A stretch of DNA of 64,000 bases from Flabesymbios commensalis. Its lineage: Eukaryota > Annelida > Polychaeta > Terebellida > Flabelligeridae. Shown in pieces: positions 34,478 to 45,856 of the stretch. Within the stretch, counting starts at the first letter, position 1, and each line of letters opens with the position of its first letter. Below the pieces are notes generated by a model, which saw only the letters and a list, made by a program, of their open reading frames with translations, had not been told where the DNA came from and did not search any database. Made by a program: the position numbers and the translations under genes. The stretch covers positions 56,600,910 through 56,664,909 of the forward strand of contig OZ024912.1 in NCBI GenBank assembly GCA_964017125.1. Reading direction: 5' to 3'.

Positions 34478-34645
<168 letters not shown>

Positions 34646-34665
34646 TAATGTAAACAGTAATCACT

Positions 34666-34760
34666 CCCAGCAAACACGTGACGCTGAGACAATGTAGTAC
34701 TAATGTTGGGCCAGCGTCGTAGGACGCCGGCCCACCATTAGTACTACATTGACTCAGCGT
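34666..34760. mobile_element. Family C MITE, first of three
   Basis: CCCAGCAAACACGTGACGCT, with arms AATGTAGTACTAATG / CATTAGTACTACATT. The right tip is missing because the next copy begins at GCGT|CCCAGC. Confidence 0.9.
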
Positions 34761-34869
34761 CCCAGCAAACACGAGAAGCTGAGCCAATGTAGTACTAATG
34801 TTGGGCCAGCGTCGTAGACGGTGGGCCAACATTAGGACTTCATTGGCTCAGCGTCTCGTGTTTGCTGGG
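34761..34869. mobile_element. Family C MITE, second of three, complete
   Basis: CCCAGCAAACACGAGAAGCT ... AGCGTCTCGTGTTTGCTGGG. The left arm shares the ATGTAGTACTAATG core of its neighbour, so the two arose by duplication. Confidence 0.92.
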
Positions 34870-34882
34870 ACTACACTCACTA

Positions 34883-34973
34883 CCCAGTAACAACGAGACA
34901 TCGACGCAATGCCGCACCAATGTTGGGCGTGGACATTGGTCCAACATTGGGTCGATGTCTCGTGTTTGCTGGG
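34883..34973. mobile_element. Family C MITE, third of three
   Basis: CCCAGTAACAACGAGACATC ... GATGTCTCGTGTTTGCTGGG, with a shortened centre (TTGGGCGTGGACATTGG). Confidence 0.9.
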
Positions 34974-35216
34974 TAGCTGACCCGAACACTGCTGGCCTGA
35001 AAAAAAACAGAAACCGGATTGTTTCTCAATTTGTGAACTGTCATGGGAATTTAAATTGCGATCGGCGAATAGCGTGAAGAGCGCGCAGCGCGGGGCCCTG
35101 CGCGTAATTAACGTCGATACACTGGTCTCAACCTTAACTCGACGAGGCCGCCATTAACGTGATCGCCTAGTCACATTGAGAAGGGAGAAGCAATGCTGTT
35201 TCTCTGAAAACCCCAC

Positions 35217-35300
35217 ACGGGATCAGCGGGGTTTGAACCCGGGACGCATGCATGACTGACGAGGCAATCAGGCGCTCTAGTGAAAAAGCACTCTCCAGAG
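35217..35300 (-). mobile_element. tRNA-like SINE fragment (B-box)
   Basis: The minus strand reads AGAGCGCCTGATTGCC, then CCCGGGTTCAAACCCCGC, a good B-box with T-stem. No clear A-box and no closed cloverleaf, so it is a fragment of a tRNA-derived repeat rather than a tRNA gene. Confidence 0.5.
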
Positions 35301-35569
35301 CTTATAAACTGAGCAATCTACGAATGCGAGACCAGTTTCAGGCCGCCGCCTTTGGCAGCCTGTTAATGCCAGTGTTACGGTTTTAATAATAGAACATTGG
35401 ATCAATCTTCTTTGTTGAGAAATGGTGTGAAAGTGTAGTGTTATCAATTCACAGGGGGTGTGCATGAATGTAACCAAGTGTATTTCAAAGAGCAGGAGGC
35501 CGCACTACGCTGGCCTGGTTTTGGGCAATCATCCGCTACGTGAGACCAACATTTAAACAACACAATGCC

Positions 35570-36312
35570 AAAGTTTCAATCTGGCTTGAGCGGTTTTCGT
35601 GATATTACGCAATATCAGGCCTGTCAAGGTGGATAATCGCCGATGGGCGGCCATTTTGAATTTTATCGATTTGAAATTTTTCAAGATGCATCCTCATCCT
35701 GAAACCTTACAATTTGTTTTATAGTAATGGTGTAGCTATCTTGAGCGGTTTTCATGATATTCTGCAAAATATTTTATTCGGATTTACCGATGTCATAAAT
35801 TAACTTCAAGGTGAATGTTCAAAAACCAAAAAAGGCACAACTAGGGACCTTAGAGAACATGTATGTGCAATATGACTGTAATCGGTCTAGTACTTTTCGA
35901 GATCTGCTCCGGAAACGAAGTGTGCGTCAAAACGTCTAAATCGGTCATAGTTCTGAACCAAAAGTAGGTCAAAGTTCATATGCCCCAAAAGGCACAACTA
36001 GACCCCCTAGAGATGCTGTGTGTAAAATTTAAAGACAATCGGACAAGTACTTTCAAAGATATGCTCCGGAAACGAAATGTTCACGGACGGCCCGACGGCC
36101 CAACGCCGTAACATCATCTTTTCTCCTTTGAGACTTTGCGTATTAAATTCAGATTTAAAATATTTTAACCTGTCCATTATCCACCTGGGAGTAACCCACA
36201 TACCAAAAATTGTTATCCTAGCTTATTTTCTTACAAAGTTATAGGCAAAAGAAGAAAACGGAGGCGGATTCCATTGCTCCCTCCGTCTCAGCTACGGTGA
36301 CGGCGGGAGCTA
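35570..36312 (-). mobile_element. Family D partial copy, inverted
   Basis: Ends at 36312 with CTACGGTGACGGCGGGAGCT, the complement of the 10782 start. It shares CTTGAGCGGTTTTC...GATATT, GCACAACTAGG and the GGCCCGACGGCCC piece. It has only about two satellite units against 12 in the other copy. In the STK32 intron. Confidence 0.85.
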
Positions 36313-36383
36313 AAAAAATATCACCGACTCAACCAGAAACACCCATAGAAAATAACCTGGTAAAATAATCCATTTAACCATTG

Positions 36384-36442
36384 TTGTTTTAACGCTGGCT
36401 CAACAATATAACAACATTGGGTTAATGCATCATGTTTGCTAT
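36384..36442. mobile_element. Family C fragment
   Basis: GTTGTTTTAACGCTGGCTC, then AACAACATTGGGTTAATGC and CATGTTTGCTATGG. Confidence 0.5.
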
Positions 36443-36929
36443 GGAAAGAATAATGATGGGCCAACGTATAAGATGATGGCCCGGTATCGTTAAATAGGAT
36501 ACGCTCTACAATAATGACGTTTATGAAAGCAGGGCGCCCTATTCCTTCACGTCTCGGTCATTTGGTGCACACCTAATCCTTTAGCATCATACAGCCGTAC
36601 TCCTACGTGACACTAATTCCTTGTCGGTGTCCGCAACTCTGACTTTTCGACATCTCTCTCCCAAAAGGGTACATAAATCTGTTTGCCCCTCACCTTTGCA
36701 TGGCGATGTCGTAAATCACCACAGATCCAGAGAGATTTCGGCGCATATGAGCCATTTTGTGAATAAATTGACTTGAGAAAGGACTAGTTTCAAAGTTATA
36801 TTAGGCTATATGAATGATAAAGAGTGCATAACAGGCAACAAACACATTAATGTACAGGAATTCATGTGTATTATATGCAATAGTTTTCGCTGCTATGTAG
36901 GCCTATGAGCTTGTAGAGTCACTGTGTCA

Positions 36930-37560
36930 GAGCCTTGCAATGTCATCAGGCTACTATCTGGCATGGTTTGCCAGATATAAAGCATATTAATTATGGCCGA
37001 CAGTCTGCCATTTTAAATTTGATCGCGGTAAATATTTTCAGGGCATATCCCTACCTGAAACCGCACATTTTGTTTTATAGTAGTGGTCTAGCTATCTGGC
37101 ACGATTTGTCAGTTATCAGGCATATTAAATTTCATAAGGGGGCCACCATTCAATTTCCGGGGAGGGGGCTAGAGTTTTTTTTAAATAAATAATTTCGGGC
37201 GGACTCTGGGTGAAATAAATATTTTACTTCAAGAACTGTTCTGTATAAACATGTAATAAAATGTGAAATTTACAGCGCGCCACCGAGCCTGGTTGAAATA
37301 AATAATTTGCCCGCGACAAAAACTCCAGCCCCCCACCCTCCCCCCCCCTGGATATTGAATGGTGGCCCCCTAAACCTTAAAATGCACATCTACACTCGCT
37401 AAGGGATGTGTGTGTGCGCAAAAGGAAAGAAATCCCCCTTGGGTTTCCGAAATCTGCTCCGGAAACGAAATGCGGACATACGACCGGACAGACATCCGAG
37501 ACGACTCCATAACCCCCGCCCGACGAAGCTGGGGCGGGGGAGTGGGTAAAAACAGTAAAC
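36930..37560. repeat. Family D-related scraps
   Basis: CTGGCATGGTTTGCCAGATA and TTTGTTTTATAGTAGTGGTC match inverted Family D satellite units. Near 37450-37545, TCTGCTCCGGAAACGAAATG and CCCCCGCCCGACGAAGC resemble its end region. Several rearranged pieces are mixed here. Confidence 0.55.
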
Positions 37561-37602
37561 CTAAATATGTACTAGACCTACAGTTTGTTTCCATCTTGTT
37601 AA

Positions 37603-37884
37603 CTAATTGCTAATAAAAAAAGAGAAAGGATCGACTATGAATGATCTCTGCAACCAGAGTGTCTTCCTGGGCCTCGCGCTCTTTGTCATGATCCTGGGTG
37701 GCAGACGACCTCTCGTAAATGACAGTGTCGTGCTGGACCGGCGCAAATTTAGAGGACAAGATCCACTCGATTTATTGCAGGTCGTCCGGGCCACGACGTA
37801 GGTACCATTCGGAATAAACGAGCCTGGCCCATCTTCAGCGTAACCAAGGTGAACATTCACACCAACGTTTGCACACTTGTCCAA
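37603..37884 (-). other. unidentified minus-strand open frame
   Basis: 93 codons of balanced composition (GYAEDGPGSFIPNGTYVV within it), in GC-richer DNA than its surroundings. A shorter plus-strand frame overlaps. No family is recognised. It may be a decayed gene or transposon fragment inside the STK32 intron. Confidence 0.3.
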
Positions 37885-37937
37885 GACATTGATCTGATGT
37901 CGAGCTAACGTTTGACCGATGCCTTAGTAACCTTGAA

Positions 37938-38152
37938 AACCTTATAATGCTGAAATATTTTTGTATAAACCATGGAGATCAAAGAGCTTTTTCAATTTGA
38001 AATCATCATAAATGTCTTAGTTAGCTCTTTCCGCTTCATTTGTTGAGGGTCTACGGTCATTATATATTTTTTTAAATCTTTCAGTGCGGTGACCGTCTGT
38101 GGACGTCAGAATCTGACGTCTAAAGACGTTCCCCGCGCTGAAAGGGTTACAA
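37938..38152 (-). mobile_element. Family A MITE, reverse orientation
   Basis: AACCTTATAATGCTGAAATA ... CCCCGCGCTGAAAGGGTTAC, with GACCGTC / GACGTTC arms beside the GACGTC hairpin. Confidence 0.8.
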
Positions 38153-38916
38153 TGATGAAGCAGAGGGACCAAGCTTCGTGCTCAAGGAGTATCACTCTTT
38201 CGCACTGAACTTTATTACCGTTAGTACGCCGTCAGTCGCCAGGCGTCTACTGATCCGCGCACCTGCTCATCCTCCTAATATCGTCTTCTGAACCAGACAC
38301 CTTAACCGTGTCGGGTATATATTTGCAAACCCTATTGTAGATAAAAGGATCATGAACCTTACTCTATTTTGTCAAAAATTATATCAATTTAATGTTTGAC
38401 TTTGGTCACCTTAAAAAATGGCGTAATTATAAACAGATATAGATTGTCGCTTCGGATAAAATTTATAATGGGTCTAAGGAACATCTATGCCAAGTGTCAT
38501 CCTTGCCCTGGATTACCGTGTTTGCCTATTTTTATCTCTTAGCATGTTCACTTATATGGGTGACCGACGGGGTCACTTGTGAAACTAACATTGAACATAC
38601 AATTGGTTCACTCATATTAAACGTTCAATTTTCTGAAATTGAACTTTCCCTTTTTAGCTTGGTAAATCGGCCTGTACCTCTGAATATATATTATAATAAA
38701 TATATACATCGGCAATTTAGTCGCGAAAAATACATCTCACCCCAACAATTAATTACAATGACGGGATACTGAGAACAAAAACTCTGGCTAAATACTGAAA
38801 ATAATAATCACATGTGATCAGATTTATCAGACCTGAAATCACGCCTTTTTTCATTCCGAGAGCTAAACCAATTTACTAATGGTTGTCTCCATTAAAATAA
38901 GTACTTCATCAACACC
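38153..38916. other. intron, no gene seen
   Basis: Mixed sequence. The 92-codon frame at 38494 has no recognisable domain. Confidence 0.4.
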
Positions 38917-38985
38917 AGCCCCCGTGGCGTAGTCGATAAGATATGTGCCTAGAAATCTTCAGGTTGTTTGATCCCTGCACATAAA
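38917..38985 (+). mobile_element. tRNA-like SINE head
   Basis: CCCCCGTGGCGTAGTCGATA fits an A-box (TGGCGTAGTCG). About 40 bp on, GGTTGTTTGATCCCTGC fits a B-box with two extra bases. No cloverleaf acceptor stem, so a SINE remnant is more likely than a gene. Confidence 0.5.
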
Positions 38986-39014
38986 GGCCTATCGATGAAG
39001 GCCTATTGATGTTT

Positions 39015-40220
39015 AAGCTATTTGGAGGGATGGTTAACCAGTTTGGAGGGACGTTTGGGCAGTTTGGAGGCATGTTTTGACAAATTAGAGGGATCTTTAG
39101 GCAATTTAGAGGGATTTCTAGGCACTTTAGAGGGATGTTTAGGCAATTTGGAGGGATGTTTGGGCAATTTGGAGGGATGTTTGGGCAATATAGTAGGATG
39201 TTTAGGCAATTTGGAGGGATGTTTGGGCAATTTAGAGGGTAATTAAGCAACTTAATGGAGGAAATTAGGCTATTTAGTGAGATGTGTAGGGAATTTAGAG
39301 GGATGTTTATGCAATTTGGAGGGATGTTTAGGTGATTTAGAAGGATGTTTAGACAGTTGTGAGGGATGTTAAGCCATTTAGAGGATGTCGTCAATTTAGA
39401 GGGATGTTTAGGCAATTTGGAAGGATGTTTGGGCAATTTGGAGGGATGTTTGGGCAATTTAGAGGGATGTTTAGGCAATTTGGAGGGATGTTTGGGCAAT
39501 TTGGAGGGATGTTTGGGCAATTTAGAGGGATGTTTAGGCAATTTAGGGGGATGTGTGGGCAACTTAATGGAGGAAATTAGGCAATTTAGTGAGATATGTA
39601 GGGAATTTAGAGGGATGTTTATGCAATTTGGAAGGATGTTTAGGCGATTTAGAAGGATGTTTAGACAATTGTGAGGGATGTTAAGCTATTTAGAGGATGT
39701 CGGCAATTTAGAGGGATGTTTAGGCAATTTAGAGGAATGCCCAGACAATTTAGTAGGATGTTCAGGCAATTTGGAGGGATGTTCAGGCAATTTGTGTGGT
39801 GTTCAGGCATTTTGGAGGGATGGTTAGGCAACCTGGAGGGATGGTTGGGCAATGTAGAGAGATGTTTAGACAATTTTAGGGATGTTAAGCAATGTAGCGG
39901 GATGTTCAGGCAATTTGGAGGGATGTTCAGCCAATTCGGGTGGTGTTTAGGCATTTTGGAGGGATGTTTGGGCAATTTATGGAGATGGTTAGACAATTTG
40001 GATAGATGTTAATCAATGTAGAGGGATGTTCAGGCAATTTTGAGGGATGTTTTGGCAATTTAGAGGGATTTTTGGGCAATTTAGAGAGATGTTTAGACAA
40101 TTTGAAGGGATGTCAAGCAATGTAGAGGGATGTTCAGGCAATTTGGAGGGATGTTCAGGCAATTTAGAGGGATGTTTAGACAATGTGGAGGGATGTTAAG
40201 CAATTTATAGGATGTCTAGC
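39015..40220. repeat. 21-bp minisatellite with 315-bp higher-order repeat
   Basis: The unit GGAGGGATGTTTGGGCAATT+T repeats about 55 times. A longer period of about 315 bp (15 units) is marked by AACTTAATGGAGGAAATTAG at about 39249 and 39561. 21 is divisible by three, so both strands stay open and give LEGCLGN and PSKLPKH heptads. It ends 43 bp before an STK32 exon. Confidence 0.93.
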
Positions 40221-40263
40221 CAATTTAATCATTCATTTATTTATTTATACTATCTGTTTACAG

Positions 40264-40380
40264 AGACCGTACGAGGTTCACTCTGTGACGCCCCCCAGTG
40301 AGGTTCGGCACATGTTCTTGACCACAGGTGTCCAGTACCTGGCCAGCTGGTCAGACCCACTATGTAATCTGCTTCACAAG
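40264..40380 (+). CDS. STK32: STK32 kinase exon: C-lobe
   Basis: Acceptor CTGTTTACAG, donor CACAAG|GTAAAC, 39 codons in phase 0. Encodes RPYEVHSVTPPSEVRHMF, then LTTGVQYLASWSDPLCNLLHK. It follows the GR of the previous exon to give GRRPY, as in vertebrate STK32 (GRRPYxIxS). The TTxVxYxxxWSxxxxxLLxK pattern of alpha-G/alpha-H is preserved. A Family C half-copy starts 16 bases after the donor. Confidence 0.95.
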
Positions 40381-40396
40381 GTAAACCAGCAATCAT

Positions 40397-40455
40397 CCCA
40401 GCTGACAAAAACATTTGTATAACATTTGTACAATGTCGGACCAACGTCGAAGTGT
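40397..40455. mobile_element. Family C left half next to a splice donor
   Basis: CCCAGCTGACAAAAACATTT to TCGGACCAACGTCGAAG. Confidence 0.75.
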
Positions 40456-40475
40456 TTGCTTGAACGTCACCATGA

Positions 40476-40587
40476 CCCACCAGTAAACACAAAACATTTG
40501 TTTAATATTTATACAATGTTGGACCAACGTCTAATACGTTGGACCGACGTTGTACAAATGTTATGCAAATGTTTTGTGTTTACTGGG
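40476..40587. mobile_element. Family C MITE (ACAAAACATTTG subtype)
   Basis: CCACCAGTAAACACAAAACA ... GCAAATGTTTTGTGTTTACTGGG, given as GCAAATGTTTTGTG and TTTACTGGG. The centre TTGGACCAACGTC / GACGTTGTAC pairs. Confidence 0.88.
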
Positions 40588-41065
40588 TGGACCACAAATG
40601 CATGGCATATTTTGAATTAAATATATGGAATAAATATTGTATATTTCATCACGATAAGGACGAGCTTACTTTAAACATCACACTTTATTATTCAATAAAA
40701 TCATGACATTTTAATTTACTTTGAGATGGGAAATGCGGCAGCGATTAAAGGGACTAGTCCACCTCCTACTTTTGGTCGTGGTTGTCAAAAAGTCTAAACA
40801 TACCTGGTGCATGAACAGTTGGTTAATTTTATTTTTATTGCTAATAATTATATCATAAGACTAAAGTATTTCAACATTAAACGTTAAAATTGGATGCACC
40901 TGGCAAGGTATGAATTTGACTAAAACTAAGACTAATCGCTGATTTTATTGAATATTGAATAGCCAAGTAAAATATTAGGACCATAATTATGGTCATATTG
41001 CTATATTAGGCGCACTTACCCTATGCTTATAAATAACATAACCAATGTTCCCCTGGAAACACTGC

Positions 41066-41352
41066 ATGTTGAATCAAGGTTTGTTTAGCAATGGTTTTCG
41101 ACGCTACCCAGCTTCAAACCTTACCACTTGAAGTTGTGTCTCGCTGACGCGATCCACAACTTCAAGTGAGTGAAAATTATTCAGATTTGACAAAATGGAA
41201 GTCAACTCTTTTCAAATCCTGCTGGTTGATGTCACATTTTATCTTTAATATATTTAAAATGAGGTACTTAATGTGCTATTAAAAAATGAATACCCGAATA
41301 TATGTGGCACCGGCGGTTAAAGGGTTAAACCAACATTGACTTGCTGGGTTAC
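41066..41352. mobile_element. Family C MITE interrupted by Family B
   Basis: The left part (GTTGAATCAAGGTTTGTTTA ... TTTTCGACGC) resembles the copy at 43803. The right arm AAACCAACATTGA and TTGCTGGG resumes at 41329 after the Family B insertion. Confidence 0.65.
41118..41328 (-). mobile_element. Family B MITE, reverse orientation, nested
   Basis: Hairpin CACTTGAAGTTGTGTCTCG, then the inverted body to GCACCGGCGGTTAAAGGG-TTAA at 41325-41328. The left tip is decayed. Ends 62 bp before an STK32 exon. Confidence 0.82.
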
Positions 41353-41390
41353 AGCATATTATTTCATGTGTATTTTATTTCTGTTCACAG

Positions 41391-41516
41391 CTTCTAGCTG
41401 TTGACCCCAAAAGAAGACTCTCTTCTGTGGCAGCTCTACAACAACATCCATTCATGGCCAGTCTAGACTTTGACTCTGTGTTGCAGAAAAAAGTCTGTCC
41501 AAGTTTTGTTCCCGCA
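41391..41516 (+). CDS. STK32: STK32 kinase exon: end of kinase domain
   Basis: Acceptor CTGTTCACAG, donor CCCGCA|GTAAGT, 42 codons. Encodes LLAVDPKRRLSSVAALQQ, then HPFMASLDFDSVLQKKVCPSFVPA. DPKRRLSS is the conserved alpha-I arginine motif of kinase subdomain XI. The FDSVLQKKxxPxFVP segment is the AGC-type tail start typical of STK32 (WDxVxxKRxxPGFVPNKG). Confidence 0.96.
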
Positions 41517-42395
41517 GTAAGTGACACTTTTTTCTATTTTTCTGCATCGAAAATTATTGGTCTGCCTGTTGTTGTATTAGTTCATTTTCTTATGTGACGG
41601 AATGGGCCATCATTAATTGTTTATTTTATAATCATGGTCTTTTCAAGATATTGTCAAATTACACTAAATCAACATGGTTGCCATGGTTGGACATTTTAAA
41701 ATTGTTTACACCGAGAAGTAAAGCAGGCCAATATTTGTCAATATTTATTTTATAAAATATCTGGGAGGCGGCGACGAAGCATGTGAAATACACTAAGCAT
41801 GCTGCCTCTGACGAGGAATGCCTAGTTATTTTAAGAGCTAGTAGTCCAAACATATTAGTATTATTATATTAGGTGAAGATAAACAAATATTCTTAATCCA
41901 CATGTATTTGGAACTACCTATTTTAAGTTGTGCGTTGCAATGATTATGGAGACAAGTGATTGATAATTTTCATTTTCCAATTCAGGAAATTAAAAGTTGA
42001 AATTATATCACAGAAGGAATACTATCCTTAAAGCGTTGAATACAATATTAATGATAATCGCTAACATGCAACAGAAAGCAAACATCGACTTGTATAGATG
42101 TGACCTTTTCTTAGGCATACTTCTGGTCTTGTTTCTATTGCCCTGAAAAATACATCCCATATGATTAATAATACATTTTGATTAATGCTGAGAATTCTAG
42201 GAAATCGTTTTTTGTGTAATCATCTCCATGAAATTGATGATTGTGTTTCCGGAAGAAAACGGATTTTTATAGAATAAAATAGTGTTCGAATGAATAACCA
42301 TTTAACGACCATACGCCCTCTGTAGTAGGAGTAGCCAGTGTAATATTTTAATAATGATATAGTTGGCTGATATTCAACCGAAAAAACATACCACA
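41517..42395. other. intron, no gene seen
   Basis: AT-rich; no repeat family recognised. Confidence 0.5.
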
Positions 42396-42503
42396 CCCAG
42401 CAAACACGAGACATTCACCCAATGTCTGTTTATTGGTGGGCCGACGTCGCAGACGGCGGGCCAACGTTAAACAGACATTTGGTGAATTTCTCGTGTTTGC
42501 TGG
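42396..42503. mobile_element. Family C MITE
   Basis: CCCAGCAAACACGAGACATT ... TTTCTCGTGTTTGCTGG. Inner arms AATGTCTGTTTA / TAAACAGACATT differ from other copies yet match each other. Confidence 0.92.
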
Positions 42504-42559
42504 CCGCAACGCTTCAGGTCCAAGGGTAAGATACAGTGTGTCCATTGATTTATTTGTGA

Positions 42560-43447
<888 letters not shown>

Positions 43448-43515
43448 ATTTAAAATTGAAAAAAAACCTTTGGTCTCCATGGTTTATACACAAATATTTC
43501 GGCGTTGTACTACAG
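43448..43515 (+). mobile_element. Family A right-end fragment
   Basis: TTTAAAATTGAAAAAAAACC, then TTTGGTCTCCATGGTTTATA and ATTTCGGCGTTGTAC. It lies 60 bp before an STK32 exon. Confidence 0.7.
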
Positions 43516-43574
43516 TGCGATTGATGAAGCCATAAATATTTTGTTCAATTGAAGGTGTTTATTTTGTTTGACAG

Positions 43575-43642
43575 AGCATGGATCCTATGCAACTATGTTT
43601 GGAAAATATCAATAAAGAATTTATCCCGTACAACAGAGAAAG
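43575..43642 (+). CDS. STK32: STK32 exon: tail helix
   Basis: Acceptor TTTGACAG, donor GAAAG|GTGGGT, leaving phase 2. Encodes SMDPMQLCLENINKEFIPYN, then RE and two bases of Arg. It corresponds to the vertebrate ...LxxIQxxFxIFNREK segment. A GTGGGT donor is acceptable but weaker than the others. Confidence 0.9.
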
Positions 43643-43802
43643 GTGGGTTAATAGGATATGCAATCGGTACCCTTTGGAGTGCGGTGTGGGAAGGTGTAAC
43701 ACTCCAAATAATAGGATGTGAGCCTTTAGGCGAACACCTTATTTATCTGACATGTGCTGTACGCTCCATATCGCACGATTTTCTAACATGATCAACTAGA
43801 TA

Positions 43803-43910
43803 CCCAGCAGACACAAGACGTTGAATCAATGTTGGTTTAGCGTTGGTCCACCGTCTACGACGCTTGACCAACATTAAACCAACATTGATTCAACGTCTTG
43901 TATCTGCTGG
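43803..43910. mobile_element. Family C MITE, complete
   Basis: CCCAGCAGACACAAGACGTT ... AACGTCTTGTATCTGCTGG. Arms AATGTTGGTTTAGCGTTGG / CCAACATTAAACCAACATT, centre CCGTCTACGACGC. Confidence 0.92.
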
Positions 43911-44525
43911 TTGGGCTAGCATAACAATTATTGCCATCGATTGTTGTTCAAACCATACCATTAAGTCATGTGCAAAGAATGTCAGTAGGACATAGGCCCT
44001 AATATTGGTTTAATTTTAAACTTTGGGTAAAAACTACGGAACGAAGATGTTTGTCAACCACTAATTTTGAACCGAAATTAAAACCATCTGTTGTAGTTTA
44101 AAACGAAAATTAATGTTGTGAACGTATATGACGCTGATTTCAGCTAATAGTGATCTTAATTAACTTTTTTGACAGTTATAGGCGTATTAAACAAAATTAT
44201 TACGTATCACATATAATTACAGATTGCAAATGAAGTGATGTTCTGGGGGTATTCATTGTGATGTAGGCTTACATTTAATTATCAAATAATAAAATGTATT
44301 TATTTGATCCGTTTTTTTTACACTGAATTTTATTGTCGCTGAAAAGTGCAAATAGCGACAGTTTATAAACCACCGGTAACCTAGGGCTATATTTATGTAG
44401 GGTGCCTACTAGACACGGGGCTGATAAGCGCGAGGGAAAGATCCCGTTTCCTACTGGAAGCCTGCTTCGTCTGCCTCGGCCGCGAGTGAGGATCAGAATT
44501 ATTCATCGACCGGGGACTGCGGAGA
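43911..44525. other. intron; GC-rich block at 44400-44525
   Basis: AT-rich up to 44395, then about 125 bp of GC-rich unique sequence (CTCGGCCGCGAGTGAGG) without a recognisable frame. Confidence 0.4.
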
Positions 44526-44767
44526 TTAAACCCTTTCAGCGTGGGGAGCGTCTTTAGACGTCAGAATCTGACGTCTACAGACGTCAGATTCTGACGTCTA
44601 AGGACGCTCCCCGCACTGAAAGAATTAAAACTGTAGCCGTAGACTCATAACATACGTATTCAAACGAAGCGGAAAGAGCTAACTAAGACATGTATGATGA
44701 TTTCAAGTTGAAGAAAACCTTTGGTCTCAGTGGTTTATACAAAATATTTCAGTGCTACAAGGGTTAA
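44526..44767 (+). mobile_element. Family A MITE, complete
   Basis: TTAA-ACCCTTTCAGCGTGG ... ACAAGGG-TTAA, 242 bp. Arms GGGGAGCGTC / GACGCTCCCC replace the GGGGATCGAC / GTCGATCCCC of other copies. The inner GACGTCAGAATCTGACGTC is doubled. Confidence 0.93.
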
Positions 44768-45189
44768 ACGATTGTCGCCAAACCGTGAGTGACGGCCGTA
44801 TTGAAATCTACTTCTCCGCGGTGGAAAAACCATAGAAAATGCCGCTGAAAAGGGAATGCCGCTGACGGAGACGTGCTGACACAATAGAATTCTGCAGTGA
44901 CAGATTTACTTAAAACAAATGCAATAGTATCAATATAAATCGTGTTAATAGTGACAACGCCAGCGACAAAAATAATAATATTAAATTTGCTACACATGTA
45001 TTTCAGATAAACTTAATAGGAGAACAAAAACGATCAAATTTGTATTAGTACATGCAATAAAAATCGATTCGCGACTCTTGAGAATTCTGATAAATCAATC
45101 TACTGCATATATGATGAATCGTTCAAAAACGTAGAAAGGCGTTACCGTCTTATATAACACCATAATATGAGACAAAAACTCTGTCAATG
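44768..45189. other. intron, no gene seen
   Basis: Short frames without domains. Confidence 0.45.
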
Positions 45190-45346
45190 CAAGGATCGTA
45201 TTTATTTAGACGTCAGAATCTGACGTCTAAAGACGTCAGATTTAGACGTCTAAAGTCAATCTCCGCACTAAAAGAATTAAAATATTATAATGTCCGTAGA
45301 CCCATAACATAGTTATTCAAATATTTCAGCGTTGTGAGGGTTATTA
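45190..45346 (+). mobile_element. Family A MITE, internally deleted
   Basis: Hairpin with three GACGTC units, then CATAACATAGTTATTCAAAT joined directly to ATTTCAGCGTTGTGAGGG. Confidence 0.78.
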
Positions 45347-45460
45347 ACCCAATGCTTGTTACAGTCAGGCTGAGCGATGACTGAGCAACGGACTAAATTT
45401 AGGCTGGTTCAGAGGTCAGACGTCAGTTGGAATCCAACAAACGCTGACACAAAATAGGTC

Positions 45461-45550
45461 TATATATCGTCGCCTCGGAGCTAAAGGATCCTATCTGACA
45501 CTCGTTAGAGTGTCAGATAGGATCCTTTAGCTCCGAGGCGACGATATATA
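45461..45550. repeat. perfect 43-bp-arm hairpin, 4-nt loop
   Basis: The left arm 45461-45503 is the exact complement of 45508-45550; the loop is GTTA. The arm includes GTCGCCTCGGAGC and AAGGATCCTATCTGACACTC. It is not part of any family seen here. It lies in the last STK32 intron. Confidence 0.97.
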
Positions 45551-45795
45551 CTAGAGGCAAACCACGAAATCCTTGTTCAGTGACCTGGTAAATATGTGTG
45601 GACGCATATGTGCTACGAAAATATAATTATATAAATATAATTCAGTTTCCATGTTGATGTCAATGTCCGCCATGAGCAGACGTCGGCTACTATTCGAATT
45701 ATATAGAAAGCATATTATGGTATTTAGCCGCGTACCAGCTTACAACGAGGATAGAGGCCCACAACAGGGCTTGACTGGCGAAAAGAACACTTCGT

Positions 45796-45856
45796 CCCCT
45801 TAGAGTTATAAGGTGCTAAACTTTTTAGCACCTTCTAACTCCAAGGGGACATTTGC
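45796..45856. repeat. imperfect hairpin, about 27-bp arms
   Basis: GTCCCCTTAGAGTTATAAGG and AAGGTGCTAAA face TTTTAGCACCTT and CTAACTCCAAGGGGAC, with a few mismatches. The shape resembles a precursor microRNA, but nothing shows expression. Confidence 0.8.

Noticed and set aside
38909-39996. 217-codon PSKLPKH and about 100-codon LEGCLGN frames resembling structural repeat proteins
   Set aside because: Same cause: a 21-bp minisatellite within an intron of STK32.
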